Shown: positions 17,854-29,975, counted from the first letter of the stretch. The stretch is DNA of 57,884 nucleotides from an uncultured Sphingomonas sp. (GCF_934560975.1 NZ_CAKTFO010000019.1:1-57884); one strand, 5' to 3'. Program-made: numbers and translations. Notes: generated by a model not told the origin, from the letters alone.

Positions 17854-19097
17854 ACGCGCCCTTTCATCATCGCGGCCATGTGCGCGATCCCTTCAGCGCG
17901 TTCATGTCCGATCTGGACAGCGAGGATGTCGTCCGCGCCACGGCCCTGTCCTTCGGCTGGCCGCTGGAGCGGATCCACAATGGCGGCGTCCATTATGCGG
18001 TCCAGTCGCTGGCGGTATCGCCGAGCCCCAGCGTGTTGCTGGTCGACCTCAGCATCTCCGCCGACCCGATGGAGGAGATCAACGCGCTGGCCGAGGTGTG
18101 CGAGCCCGGCACGACCGTGATCGCCTGCGGGGCCATCAACGATGTGCGCTTCTACCGCGAGCTGATCGCGAACGGGCTGGCGGATTACCTGCTGAAGCCG
18201 TTCACCCAGCAGCAGTTGCACGACTCCATCCTCCAGGCGCAGGCGACCCATTCCGGCGGGCGCGCGGCCGATGCTTCCAGCGACGAGCCGCACCTGATGA
18301 CCGCCGTGATCGGCGTGCGCGGCGGCTGCGGCGGCTCCACCGTCGCCGTGTCGCTGGCGTGGCTGATGTCGGAGCAGGGGCGCTCCACCGCGCTCCTCGA
18401 CCTGGACGTCCATTTCGGCACCGGCGCGCTGGCGCTGGACCTGGAACCGGGCCGGGGCCTGACCGACGCCATCGAAAATCCCAGCCGCATCGACGGCCTG
18501 TTCCTGGAACGCGCGCTGGTGCAGGCCAATGGCAAGCTGGGCGTGCTGTCGGCGGAGGCACCGATCAGCCAGCCGCTGAACGGCGACGGCGCGGCCTTTT
18601 TCCAGCTGCAGGACGAATTGCGCGGCGCGCTGAACTGCACCGTGCTGGACCTGCCGCGCCATATGCTGGTGCAGCATCCCTCCTTGTTGCAGGACGTGGG
18701 CATCGCGGTGATCGTCACCGAACTGACGCTTGCCGCCACCCGCGACACGATCCGCATCCTGTCGTGGCTGAAGGCCAATGCGCCCACCACCCGCATCCTG
18801 CTGGTCGCCAACAAAGTCCCCGCAGTTGGCCAGGAAGAGGTCGCGCTGAAGGAGTTCGAGGCGTCGATCGAACACAAGATCGACGTGGTGCTTCCCTATG
18901 ACGCGAAGCTGACGGCGCAGGCCGCCAAGGTTGGCAAGCCCCTGGTCGAAATCGCCAAGACGGCCAAGATCGGCCAGGGCCTGGACCGGCTGCAGACGCT
19001 GGTGCTGGGCGCGGAAAACATGACCAAGAAGGGCAACAGCCTGCTCGGCCGGCTGGGCGACCTCAGGGGCAAACTGGCCCCCAAGCGGGCCAAGTAA
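17850..19097 (+). CDS. cpaE: Pilus assembly ATPase-like protein CpaE (TadZ)
   Basis: A 415-residue protein with a receiver-like N-terminal domain (SVLLVDLSISADPMEEINAL, then YLLKPF near residue 115) and a ParA/MinD-type C-terminal domain. The P-loop is deviant: GVRGGCGGSTVAVSLAWLMS, with G-G-S-T in place of G-K-T. CpaE/TadZ acts as a localisation hub for the Tad pilus at the pole. It starts at a GTG with AGCGGAGG upstream. The next gene is tadB, so the motor ATPase gene cpaF that usually follows is missing. Confidence 0.93.
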   Translation: MNAPFHHRGHVRDPFSAFMSDLDSEDVVRATALSFGWPLERIHNGGVHYAVQSLAVSPSPSVLLVDLSISADPMEEINALAEVCEPGTTVIACGAINDVRFYRELIANGLADYLLKPFTQQQLHDSILQAQATHSGGRAADASSDEPHLMTAVIGVRGGCGGSTVAVSLAWLMSEQGRSTALLDLDVHFGTGALALDLEPGRGLTDAIENPSRIDGLFLERALVQANGKLGVLSAEAPISQPLNGDGAAFFQLQDELRGALNCTVLDLPRHMLVQHPSLLQDVGIAVIVTELTLAATRDTIRILSWLKANAPTTRILLVANKVPAVGQEEVALKEFEASIEHKIDVVLPYDAKLTAQAAKVGKPLVEIAKTAKIGQGLDRLQTLVLGAENMTKKGNSLLGRLGDLRGKLAPKRAK

Positions 19098-19107
19098 GGG
19101 TTCAATC

Positions 19108-20067
19108 GTGCTGATCGCAATCCTTCTCGCCCTGGGAATGGCCCTGATAGGGGGCGCGACCCTGGCTGGCAGCCAGCCGGCCGGGCGCACCCAGAAAAGG
19201 CGGCTGGAAGCGGTGCGCGGTCGCCATAGCGGCGCCGGCAGCGTGACGGAGGTGCAGCTGCGCCGCATTGCCGCGTTGCGCACCACCAAGCTCGACAGCA
19301 CGTTCCAGAACCTGATCCCCAAGCCGGAACTGCTGCGGCGGCGGCTGCGCGCCACCGGCAAGAGCTGGTCGCTTGGCGGCTATGCCATGGCATGCGCGGG
19401 CATGACCCTGCTGACGTGGGTGCTGCTGGGCATGCGCGGCATGCCGCTGATGCTGACCTTCTTCCTGGGCCTGATGATCGGCATCGGCGGACCGCATCTG
19501 GTGGTCGGCTACCTGGTCAAGAAGCGGACCAGGCAGTTCCTGACCCGATTCCCCGACGCGATCGAGTTGCTGGTGCGCGGTCTCCGCTCCGGCCTGCCGA
19601 TCACGGAAACGCTGTCGGTGGTGGGCGCGGAAGTGCCGGGGCCGGTTGGGGCCGAATTCCGCGCCATCACCGACCGGATGCGGATCGGGCGCACGATGGA
19701 GGCGGCGTTGGGGGAAACGGCCGAGCGGCTGAACATGCCGGAATTCCAGTTCTTCGTGATCACGCTGGCGATCCAGCGCGAAACCGGCGGCAACCTGGCG
19801 GAAACGCTGGGCAACCTGGCCGACGTTTTGCGCAAGCGGTTGCAGATGAAGCTGAAGATCAACGCCATGTCGTCGGAGTCCAAGGCGTCCGCCTATATCA
19901 TCGGCGCCCTGCCGTTCGTGGTCTTCCTGTTGGTCTGGTTCGCCAACCCGTCGTATATGACCGGATTCTTCACGGATACGCGCCTGATGTTCGCCGCTGC
20001 CGGCGGCGGTATCTGGATGGCTATCGGTGTGTTCATCATGGCCAAGATGATCAATTTCGAGATTTGA
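19108..20067 (+). CDS. tadB: Tad pilus inner membrane protein TadB
   Basis: A 319-residue type II secretion F family platform protein. An N-terminal hydrophobic segment, a basic linker (AGRTQKRRLEAVRGRHSGAG) and two further hydrophobic segments precede the T2SF cytoplasmic domain, FPDAIELLVRGLRSGLPITE, then FFVITLAIQRETGGNLAETL. Two C-terminal membrane segments close it. It starts at a GTG at 19108, ten bases after cpaE. With TadC it would form the inner membrane base on which the motor ATPase acts. Confidence 0.94.
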   Translation: MLIAILLALGMALIGGATLAGSQPAGRTQKRRLEAVRGRHSGAGSVTEVQLRRIAALRTTKLDSTFQNLIPKPELLRRRLRATGKSWSLGGYAMACAGMTLLTWVLLGMRGMPLMLTFFLGLMIGIGGPHLVVGYLVKKRTRQFLTRFPDAIELLVRGLRSGLPITETLSVVGAEVPGPVGAEFRAITDRMRIGRTMEAALGETAERLNMPEFQFFVITLAIQRETGGNLAETLGNLADVLRKRLQMKLKINAMSSESKASAYIIGALPFVVFLLVWFANPSYMTGFFTDTRLMFAAAGGGIWMAIGVFIMAKMINFEI

Positions 20068-20071
20068 TGCG

Positions 20072-21052
20072 ATGCACTCCAACTTTCTCGGACTAAGCCT
20101 GACCGACGTGGCGACCATGATGTCGGCCGCCGCCGTGTTCGCGCTGCTGGTCGCCGTCTATGCCGCCACCACCGTGCGCGATCCCATGGCCAAGCGGGTC
20201 AAGGCGTTGAACGAGCGCCGCGAACAGCTCAAGGCCGGCATCACCGCCTCCACCCGCAAGCGCGCCCGGCTGACCCAGTCGAACAAGGCGACGGACCGGA
20301 TGCGGACCTTTCTCGCCAGCTTCAAGGTGCTGCAGGATCAGCAGCTGAAGGATGCGCAGATCAAGCTGGCTCAGGCCGGCATCCGCTCCAAGGATGCGGC
20401 GGTCGCGGTGATCTTCGCGCGGCTGGCCATGCCGATCGTGATCGGCGGCACCTGCGTCGTCGGCGTCTACCTGCTCGACTGGTTCCCGACCTGGGGCGGG
20501 CTGATGAAATACGGACTGACCGCCACCACCCTGGTGCTGAGCTACAAGGCGGCCGACCTGTATGTGCAGAACAAGATCACCAAGCGCACCGCCGCGATCC
20601 GCAAGGGCCTGCCCGACGCGCTGGACCTGCTGGTGATCTGCGCCGAAGCCGGCCTGACGGTGGATGCCGCCTTTGCCCGCGTCGCGCGCGAATTGGGCAA
20701 GGGTTTTCCGGAGCTTGGCGACGAAATGACGCTGACCGCGATCGAACTGGGTTTCCTGACGGACCGTCGCATCGCGTTCGAGAATCTGGCCGCGCGCGTC
20801 GGCCTGGATTCGGTACGCAGCGTGGTCACCACCATGATCCAGACGGAGAAATACGGCACCCCGCTGGCCAGCGCGCTGCGGGTGCTGGCGGCGGAATTCC
20901 GTCACGAACGCATGATGAAGGCGGAGGAAAAGGCCGCCCGCCTGCCCGCCATCATGACGGTGCCGCTGATCCTGTTTATCCTGCCCGTGCTGTTCATCGT
21001 CATCCTGGGTCCGGCCGCCTGCTCGCTCAGCGATAATATGCTGAAGAGCTGA
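20072..21052 (+). CDS. tadC: Tad pilus inner membrane protein TadC
   Basis: A 326-residue partner of TadB with the same T2SF domain: LPDALDLLVICAEAGLTVDA, then VVTTMIQTEKYGTPLASALR and a final membrane helix LPAIMTVPLILFILPVLFIV. An N-terminal helix and a basic, helical region (VKALNERREQLKAGITASTR) come first. It starts four bases after tadB and is the last recognisable tad gene here. A small inverted repeat without a T tract lies after it. Confidence 0.94.
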   Translation: MHSNFLGLSLTDVATMMSAAAVFALLVAVYAATTVRDPMAKRVKALNERREQLKAGITASTRKRARLTQSNKATDRMRTFLASFKVLQDQQLKDAQIKLAQAGIRSKDAAVAVIFARLAMPIVIGGTCVVGVYLLDWFPTWGGLMKYGLTATTLVLSYKAADLYVQNKITKRTAAIRKGLPDALDLLVICAEAGLTVDAAFARVARELGKGFPELGDEMTLTAIELGFLTDRRIAFENLAARVGLDSVRSVVTTMIQTEKYGTPLASALRVLAAEFRHERMMKAEEKAARLPAIMTVPLILFILPVLFIVILGPAACSLSDNMLKS

Positions 21053-21133
21053 GGAGGCATTCCGGGAGGTTGACCGCAACCTTAGCCAAGCGCACATCGT
21101 TACGCCGTGACGTACCGTTGGGAGAGCGATTGA

Positions 21134-21640
21134 ATGCCGGCCTTCACCACGACCGAATGGGCCATCCTGTTCTTGGTGCTGCTGCTAGGTTGGCTGCTCG
21201 GCCTGATCTCGCGCTCGGGAAAGAAGTGGCGGCGCCTGTATGAGAGCGAGCGCGACGCCCGCGCGGAGGAACAGCGCGAGCATGAGGTGGCCCTGTCCGC
21301 CGCCAATGCCCGCATTGCCGAGCTGGAACGCGGCCGCGTCGCGCCGGCCGCAGCGGGGGCGCCCCTGGCGGGGACGGCGACGAGCACGCCCGACACGCTC
21401 GACCTGACCCACGACGATTTGACCCGCATCCGCGGGATCGGGCGCAGCGGCGAGCGGCGGCTGAATGCGGAAGGGATCTATCGCTATAGCGACCTCGTCG
21501 CGCTGACCCCTGCGCAGGAAGCCTCGCTGGAGCACAAGCTCGGCGCGGATGACGGCTATATCGAGCAGGAGCAATGGCGCGAGCAGGCGGCGTTGCTGGA
21601 TGCCGGCCGTCAGGACGAACATCGCGCCCGCTTCGGCTGA
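21134..21640 (+). CDS. Membrane-anchored helix-hairpin-helix protein
   Basis: A 168-residue protein with one N-terminal membrane helix (EWAILFLVLLLGWLLGLISR), a charged, probably coiled-coil stretch (RRLYESERDARAEEQREHEV), an Ala/Pro linker and a C-terminal domain. That domain reads DDLTRIRGIGRSGERRLNAE then YSDLVALTPAQEASLEHKLG. It is the pattern of the small helix-hairpin-helix proteins often called flap-endonuclease-like; no nuclease activity is shown for this type of protein. It lies between tadC and mscS on the same strand, 81 bases after tadC. Confidence 0.75.
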   Translation: MPAFTTTEWAILFLVLLLGWLLGLISRSGKKWRRLYESERDARAEEQREHEVALSAANARIAELERGRVAPAAAGAPLAGTATSTPDTLDLTHDDLTRIRGIGRSGERRLNAEGIYRYSDLVALTPAQEASLEHKLGADDGYIEQEQWREQAALLDAGRQDEHRARFG

Positions 21641-21648
21641 CATGCCCC

Positions 21649-21707
21649 TGGCGGCTGCTCATGGCCGGCCGCCACCACGATGGGACGCGCGGCAGCATTG
21701 CGCGTCC
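21649..21707. other. Two consecutive hairpins between genes
   Basis: TGGCGGC/GCCGCCA (21649-21674) and GGACGCGC/GCGCGTCC (21683-21707) are perfect 7- and 8-bp stems with loops of 12 and 9 bases. There is no T tract, so they are not classical terminators. They may protect or end the upstream transcript, or mean nothing. Confidence 0.4.
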
Positions 21708-21778
21708 TGCCGTACCCGTGACCTGACTGATCGTCCGCAATTCACTTCACGCAAGCGCACGCCTGAAAGGAGCGACGG

Positions 21779-22852
21779 TTGACCATCGCCTGGCCTGCCA
21801 ACGCCCTGACGTGGCTGCAAGCCTTGCTGTCGCTCGCGATTGCGATCGGCATTGCCCTGGTCGTGCATTGGGTCGCCTTCTTTATCGGGCGCCGCGCGGT
21901 GAAGCGGACCAGGACGCAGGTGGACGACGTGCTGCTGCTGCACCTGCGCAAGCCGACGCGCTGGCTGCTGATCGCCTTTGCGTTATCGGCGGTGCAGCCG
22001 GCCTTGCCCCTGTCGCCGTCCGGCGACCGGCTGTGGCTGCGCCTGTTCGGGCTGTTGATGCCCGCCCTGTTCGGCTGGCTGTGCGTCGCCCTGCTCGGTG
22101 CGGCGAACATGATCGTGCATGCCGGGACGGACATCACGGTCGAGGACAACCTCAAGGCTCGCCGCCGTCGCACGCGCGCGTCGATCCTCTACCGGATCCT
22201 GCTGTTCGTGGTCATGCTGGTTACCTTCTGCATGATGCTGATGAGCATTCCCAGCGTCCGTTCGCTGGGCGTGACGCTGATCGCTTCGGCCGGCCTGGCC
22301 GGTCTGGCGGTGGGTGCCGCGGCGCAACCGGCGCTCAAGAACCTGATCGCGGGCATCCAGATGGCGTTCACCGAACCGATCCGGATCGACGACGTGGTCA
22401 TCATCAATGGCGAGTGGGGCCGCATCGAGGAGATCCGGCTGACCTTTGTGGTCGTCAAGATCTGGGACGAGCGCCGATTGGTGGTTCCCGTGTCCAAGTT
22501 CCTGGAGGAAAGTTTCCAGAACTGGACACGCGAAACCAGCCAGATCATGGGCAGCGTCTTCTGGTATGTCGATGCGACCGCCGACGTGCCCCGACTGCGC
22601 GCGAAACTAGAGGAGGTCGTGCGGAGCGACCCGTTGTGGGACCGTCGCTTCTTCAACCTGCAGGTGACCGATACCAAGCCGGACGGCGCGATGGAGCTGC
22701 GCGGGCTGATGACCGCCAAGGATGCTTCCCAGGCGTTCGACCTGCGCTGCGCGGTGCGCGAAGCGATGCTGGCCTTCATCCGCGATGAAATGCCGGAGGC
22801 GCTGCCGCGCCGTCGCGCCCTGCTGGAACTTGCCCGGCCCGATCTCCCCTAG
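21779..22852 (+). CDS. MscS family mechanosensitive ion channel
   Basis: A 357-residue small-conductance channel homologue that would open under membrane tension to relieve osmotic stress. Four hydrophobic segments come first. The pore helix is LIASAGLAGLAVGAAAQPAL followed by KNLIAGIQMAFTEPIRIDDV, and the beta domain has INGEWGRIEEIRLTFVVVKI then DERRLVVPVSKFLEESFQNW. The start is a TTG at 21779; it is supported by a strong AAAGGAG ribosome site and lacks a competing ATG. Its stop overlaps the stop of the convergent dehydrogenase remnant. Confidence 0.93.
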   Translation: MTIAWPANALTWLQALLSLAIAIGIALVVHWVAFFIGRRAVKRTRTQVDDVLLLHLRKPTRWLLIAFALSAVQPALPLSPSGDRLWLRLFGLLMPALFGWLCVALLGAANMIVHAGTDITVEDNLKARRRRTRASILYRILLFVVMLVTFCMMLMSIPSVRSLGVTLIASAGLAGLAVGAAAQPALKNLIAGIQMAFTEPIRIDDVVIINGEWGRIEEIRLTFVVVKIWDERRLVVPVSKFLEESFQNWTRETSQIMGSVFWYVDATADVPRLRAKLEEVVRSDPLWDRRFFNLQVTDTKPDGAMELRGLMTAKDASQAFDLRCAVREAMLAFIRDEMPEALPRRRALLELARPDLP

Positions 22853-23754
22853 CGCAGTGGCGTCGGCGGGGGGCGCCCGCCGAAGTGAGCGTCCAGATTG
22901 GCCAGCACCAACGCCGCCATCTCGCCCCGCGTCTCCACCGTGGCGCTGCCCTGATGCGGGGACAGCACCACCTGATCCATCGTGCGAAGCGCCTCCGGAA
23001 CAGCGGGCTCCTCGGCGAACACATCCAGGCCCGCGCCGGCGATGCGGCCGTCCTGCAAGGCACGGACCAGCGCCGCTTCGTCGACGATCGCGCCACGCGC
23101 CACGTTGATCAGGGTTCCCTCCGGTCCTAGCCGATCGAGAATGGCGGCGTCGACCGCGCCGATCGTCGCGGCGGTAGCGGGCACGATCACCACCAGCACG
23201 TCGGTTTCCGTCGCAAGCGTCGCCAGATCCGGCACGTAGCGCCATGGCAGATCGGGCTTGGCCGTACGGCTGGTATAGAGCAGTTCGGACGCGAAGGGCG
23301 CGGCGCGGGTGGCGATGGCCTAGCCGATCGCGCCCATGCCGTACAGCCCGATCCGCCGCCCGCTCAAGCGGCGCGCAAGCGGCACGCGCCACCCGCCGGC
23401 CCTGACCGCCCGATCGTTGGCGACCAGCCGCCGCGACACGGCCAGCATCAGGGCGATAGCCAGATCGGCCACGTCGTCGGTCAGCACGTCGGGCGTCAGG
23501 GTGAGCGTTATGCCTCGCGCCCGCAGCGCCGCCAGGTCCACGCCGTCGTGCCCGACCCCGTGGATCGCCACGATCTCCAACGCCGCCAGCCGGGCGAGCA
23601 GGCCCGCATCCACGATGCTGCTGCCGCCGCCAACGATGGCGCGGATGCGTGCCCCTGCCTTGTCCACCGTGCGGTGGACGGTGAAGCGCCGCTCCAGTTC
23701 CGCCTCCAGCTGCGGCGAGGCACCGCCGAGTAGCAGCAGGTCGGGCGCGCTCAT
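22849..23754 (-). pseudogene. D-2-hydroxyacid dehydrogenase with internal amber stop
   Basis: The frame encodes a NAD-dependent 2-hydroxyacid dehydrogenase of about 300 residues, but a TAG at 23320-23322 splits it. The first part (MSAPDLLLLGG to GLYGMGAIG) ends exactly in the nucleotide-binding glycine motif. The second part continues in the same frame with AIATRA, then NVARGAIVDEAALVRAL (catalytic Arg), GLDVFAEEP (Glu) and LSPHQGSATVETR (His). Everything else looks intact, and a single C-to-T change in a CAG codon would explain it. It may be a recent pseudogene, a sequencing error or a suppressed stop. Substrate class could be glyoxylate/hydroxypyruvate. Confidence 0.85.
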
Positions 23755-23794
23755 GCGCAACGCCCGCTCATGCCGGGCTGCAAGGAGAAGCGCA

Positions 23795-26503
<2,709 letters not shown>

Positions 26504-26621
26504 GTCACGACTGCTCCTGCTTGTTTGCGGTCGTGCCACGGCTAAGCGGCCGTTGAGGGTCGATCAAGCCGAACAAAATGAAGCCAAATTGTCCTAATCG
26601 CAGCCTGAACGCGCGGTAGCT

Positions 26622-28829
26622 TCACCCTTCGGTGCGGGAGAAATCCGCCACGCGATGCACCGCGCGGCGAATCCGTCCCAATAAACCGAGACGTGCCATG
26701 CGCTTGGCCGGATCGGCATCGTTCACGGTAACGCTATCGAAAAAGGCGTCGATCGGCCCCCGCAAGCTGGCGAGCGCGGCCATCGCCGTCTCGAAATCTT
26801 CCCGCTCGACCGAGGCGGATGCCTGCGTCTCTGCCGTGTCGAGTGCCGCGATCAGCGCCGACTCGGCGGGCTCGGGCGTGTAATCCACGCCCGCATCCGT
26901 GTCCTCGCTTTCGCCCACGTCTTCCTTCTTCAGGATGTTGGCGGCGCGCTTGTAGCCGGCGATCAGGTTGACGCCGTCCTCCGTCGCGACGAACGCCTGC
27001 AACGCCGCCACCCGCGCGAGCAGGCGGACCAGATCGTCCTCCCCACCCAGCGCGAACACCGCGTCGATCAGGTCGTGCCGCACGCCGGCCTCGCGCTGCT
27101 GGACCTTGAGGCGGTCCGCGAAGAAGTCGATCGGAGGCGCGGGGTGGAGCCCCTCGGCGCGCACGCCCGCATAGAAGGGCGCATCCGCCGGCACGGGGAA
27201 GCGGATCAATTCGGCGTCCCCCGCCATCAGCCGCTTGTCGTCGCCCTGCACCTCAAGGTGAAAAGGCGCGGCCGGAACCGGCAGCGTCATGGCGCGCAGG
27301 CACGTCTCCAGATGGAGGTCGACCGCCTTGGTCAGCCATTGCCCAAGTTCGCCCCGCAGGCCGTTCGCCGTCACCAGCCGGATCACGCCCAGCGCCGCGC
27401 GGCGCAGGGCGAACGGATCCTTCGATCCCGTCGGCGGCTCTTCCAGCAGGAAGAAGCCGCGCAACGTGTCCAGTTTATCCGCCAGGCTGACCGCCACCGT
27501 GACCGGGGCGGTCGGCACGTCGTCGCCCTGGCCCACCGGCTTGTAATGGTCGCGGATCGCGTCGGCGACGGCGGCCGGCAGCCCCTCGGCATGGGCGTAA
27601 TAGCCGCCCATGATGCCCTGCAATTCAGGAAACTCGCCCACCATGCCGGTGACCAGATCGGCCTTGGCCAGCCGAGCGGCCTGTTCGGCCTGGGCCGGAT
27701 CGGCAGCGGGGACGATCCCCTCTTCCACCAGCCAGCGCGCCAGTTTCGCCACGCGATCGACCTTGTCGGCCAGCGTGCCGAGCTTTTCGTGGAAGACGAT
27801 CTGGGACAGCTTGCGCGCCTGCTCTGCCAGCGGAACCTTGAGGTCCTGTTCCCAGAAGAACTTTGCGTCGGACAGGCGCGCGGCCAGCACCTTGCGGTTG
27901 CCGGCGACGATCGCCTCCCCACCGTCCGCCGCCGCGATGTTGGCGGTGCAGATGAAGTTGGGGGCGAGCTTGCCCGCACTGTCCACCAGCGCGAAATATT
28001 TCTGGTTGGTGCGCATGGTGAGCTGGATCACCTCGCGCGGCACATCCAGGAACGCCGGGTCGAAGTCGCCCAGCAGCGGCACCGGCCATTCGGTCAGGCC
28101 GGCATTCTCCGCCACCAGGCCCGCGTCGGGCACGACATGCAGCCCACGCGCCTCGGCCAGCGCACGGGCAGCGCCTTCGATGATCCCGCGCCGTTCGGCG
28201 GGATCGAGGATCACATGGCAGGCGCGCAGCTTGCCCGCATAGTCCGCCGCCGAACCGATGGTGATCGGACCGGGATGATGGAAGCGGTGGCCGCGCGTCG
28301 CCGCGCCGCTGACGATCCCGTCCACCTCCAGCGGCACCACATCCTCACCGAACAAGGCAAGGATGCCCTGCAGCGGGCGCACCCAGCGCAGGCTGGCGGT
28401 GGAGGAGGACGCCGCGCCCCAGCGCATCGACTTGGGCCAGGGAAAGGCGCGGATCACCGCCGGCACCGCCGCCGCCAGCACATCCGCAGTGGCACGGCCG
28501 GGCTTTTCCACGATGGCGAACAGCACGCCGTCGCGCTCGGTCAGTTGCTCGCGGGCAAGGCCGGTCTTGCGCAGGAAGCCTTCCAGCGCCTGCGGCGGAG
28601 CGGAGGCTTTGGGCCCCTTGGTCTCCTCGCGCACCGCCTCGGTCGCCAGCGGCAACCCGCGCGCGATCAGGGCCAGGCGGCGCGGGGTGGCAAAGACCTC
28701 GACCCCTTCCGCCTTCAGCCCGGTCCTGGCGATCTCATCCGCGAACAGGCGCGCCAGATCGGCGGAAGCCTTCTCCTGCATCCGCGCAGGGATTTCCTCC
28801 GACAGGAGTTCGAGCAGGAAATCAGTCAT
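26622..28829 (-). CDS. glyS: Glycine--tRNA ligase subunit beta
   Basis: The 735-residue large subunit of the alpha2-beta2 bacterial glycyl-tRNA synthetase. It begins MTDFLLELLSEEIPARMQ, followed by TRGHRFHH and the LAEARGLHVVPDAGLVAENA type region. The HD-like segment includes YYAHAEGLPAAVADAIRDHY, and the C-terminal anticodon-binding helical region contains RVAALQAFVATEDGVNLIAG then FFDSVTVNDADPAKRMARLG. It lies 16 bases after a small membrane gene that separates it from glyQ. Confidence 0.97.
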   Translation of the reverse strand: MTDFLLELLSEEIPARMQEKASADLARLFADEIARTGLKAEGVEVFATPRRLALIARGLPLATEAVREETKGPKASAPPQALEGFLRKTGLAREQLTERDGVLFAIVEKPGRATADVLAAAVPAVIRAFPWPKSMRWGAASSSTASLRWVRPLQGILALFGEDVVPLEVDGIVSGAATRGHRFHHPGPITIGSAADYAGKLRACHVILDPAERRGIIEGAARALAEARGLHVVPDAGLVAENAGLTEWPVPLLGDFDPAFLDVPREVIQLTMRTNQKYFALVDSAGKLAPNFICTANIAAADGGEAIVAGNRKVLAARLSDAKFFWEQDLKVPLAEQARKLSQIVFHEKLGTLADKVDRVAKLARWLVEEGIVPAADPAQAEQAARLAKADLVTGMVGEFPELQGIMGGYYAHAEGLPAAVADAIRDHYKPVGQGDDVPTAPVTVAVSLADKLDTLRGFFLLEEPPTGSKDPFALRRAALGVIRLVTANGLRGELGQWLTKAVDLHLETCLRAMTLPVPAAPFHLEVQGDDKRLMAGDAELIRFPVPADAPFYAGVRAEGLHPAPPIDFFADRLKVQQREAGVRHDLIDAVFALGGEDDLVRLLARVAALQAFVATEDGVNLIAGYKRAANILKKEDVGESEDTDAGVDYTPEPAESALIAALDTAETQASASVEREDFETAMAALASLRGPIDAFFDSVTVNDADPAKRMARLGLLGRIRRAVHRVADFSRTEG

Positions 28830-28845
28830 CAAACCAAAGCCTTCT

Positions 28846-29100
28846 TCAAAGACGCGTGAGCCAGCCGAACAAACGGTCGAGACTGGCTCCTATTCTAGTG
28901 GTATGCGCCTCCCTGCTAAGAAACCACGCCAGGATTGCTCCCCACGCGATCATCGCAAGCATACTGCTCATTGTTGCCCCGAGCCCGACGAGCCTAAAGC
29001 CCAGGGCAAACGGCACCGCTGGCCCGATAAGCCAGACTGGAACCAGAGCGATCTTAAGGCCCGAACTCAGTCCTTGCCGCCAGTCGGGTTCCATGATCAT
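28846..29100 (-). CDS. Small two-helix membrane protein between glyQ and glyS
   Basis: An 84-residue protein with two hydrophobic segments (LKIALVPVWLIGPAVPFALG and MSSMLAMIAWGAILAWFLS) and a basic C terminus. I do not recognise the family. Its ATG overlaps the glyQ stop codon in an ATGA junction, and it ends 16 bases before glyS, so it is translated inside the glycyl-tRNA synthetase operon. Its base composition is somewhat less GC-rich than its neighbours. A role cannot be assigned. Confidence 0.7.
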   Translation of the reverse strand: MIMEPDWRQGLSSGLKIALVPVWLIGPAVPFALGFRLVGLGATMSSMLAMIAWGAILAWFLSREAHTTRIGASLDRLFGWLTRL

Positions 29101-29975
29101 GCCGCCCAGCCATTATGCGCCATCCACGCCTCGCACGCGCCCTTGGCCAGTTCGCGCACCCGGCCGATATAGGCCTGACGCTCCGCCACCGAGATCACGC
29201 CGCGCGCCTGGAGGGTGTTGAAGATGTGGCTGGCCTTGATCGCCTGGTCATAGGCCGGCAGCGACAGCGGTTTGTCCCGCTCCAGCAACGCCTTGCACTC
29301 GTCGGCGGCCAGCGTGAACTGCCGGAACAGGGTTTCGGTGTTGGCCGCCTCAAAATTATAGGCGCTGAACTGGCGCTCATTCTCCAGAAAGACGTCGCCA
29401 TAGCTGACGCCCTCGTCGTTGAAGCGCAGGTCATAGACCCGGTCGACGCCCTGGATATACATGGCCAGCCGTTCGAGGCCGTAGGTCAGCTCGCCCGCCA
29501 CCGGCTTGCAGTCGAACCCGCCGACCTGCTGGAAATAGGTGAACTGCGTCACCTCCATCCCGTCGCACCACACTTCCCAGCCGAGACCCCAGGCGCCGAG
29601 CGTCGGGCTTTCCCAATCATCCTCGACGAAGCGGATGTCATGGTTGCGGACGTCGATCCCGATCCGCTCCAGCGAGCCGAGATACAGTTCCTGCAAATTG
29701 GGCGGGCTCGGCTTCAGGATCACCTGATACTGGTAATAATGGCCGAGGCGGTTGGGGTTCTCGCCATAGCGGCCGTCGGTCGGGCGGCGCGACGGCTGGA
29801 CATAGGCCGCCTTCCACGGATTGGGGCCGAGCGCGCGCAGCGTCGTGGCGGGGTGAAACGTTCCCGCCCCCATTTCCATATCGTAAGGCTGAAGGACGAC
29901 GCAGCCCTGCGCGCTCCAATAATCATGAAGCGTCAGGATCAGCGACTGGAAGCTGAGCGGCTTGGGCGCGGCCAA
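29097..29975 (-). CDS. glyQ: Glycine--tRNA ligase subunit alpha
   Basis: The 292-residue catalytic subunit of bacterial glycyl-tRNA synthetase. The N terminus reads PLSFQSLILTLHDYWSAQGC and is followed by QPYDMEMGAGTFHPAT, then AAYVQPSRRPTDGRYGENPN. Later come WEVWCDGMEVTQFTYFQQVG and ELTYGLERLAMYIQGV. No ATG lies in front of the conserved start, so I choose the TTG at 29975; the open frame continues upstream but without family sequence. pyrF ends 64 bases upstream on the same strand. Confidence 0.96.
   Translation of the reverse strand: MAAPKPLSFQSLILTLHDYWSAQGCVVLQPYDMEMGAGTFHPATTLRALGPNPWKAAYVQPSRRPTDGRYGENPNRLGHYYQYQVILKPSPPNLQELYLGSLERIGIDVRNHDIRFVEDDWESPTLGAWGLGWEVWCDGMEVTQFTYFQQVGGFDCKPVAGELTYGLERLAMYIQGVDRVYDLRFNDEGVSYGDVFLENERQFSAYNFEAANTETLFRQFTLAADECKALLERDKPLSLPAYDQAIKASHIFNTLQARGVISVAERQAYIGRVRELAKGACEAWMAHNGWAA

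Noticed and set aside
22607..23392. A 261-codon minus-strand frame bridging the amber codon of the dehydrogenase
   Set aside because: It is in a different frame from the dehydrogenase and its Arg/Gly-rich translation is not a protein family; it is not a frameshift rescue.
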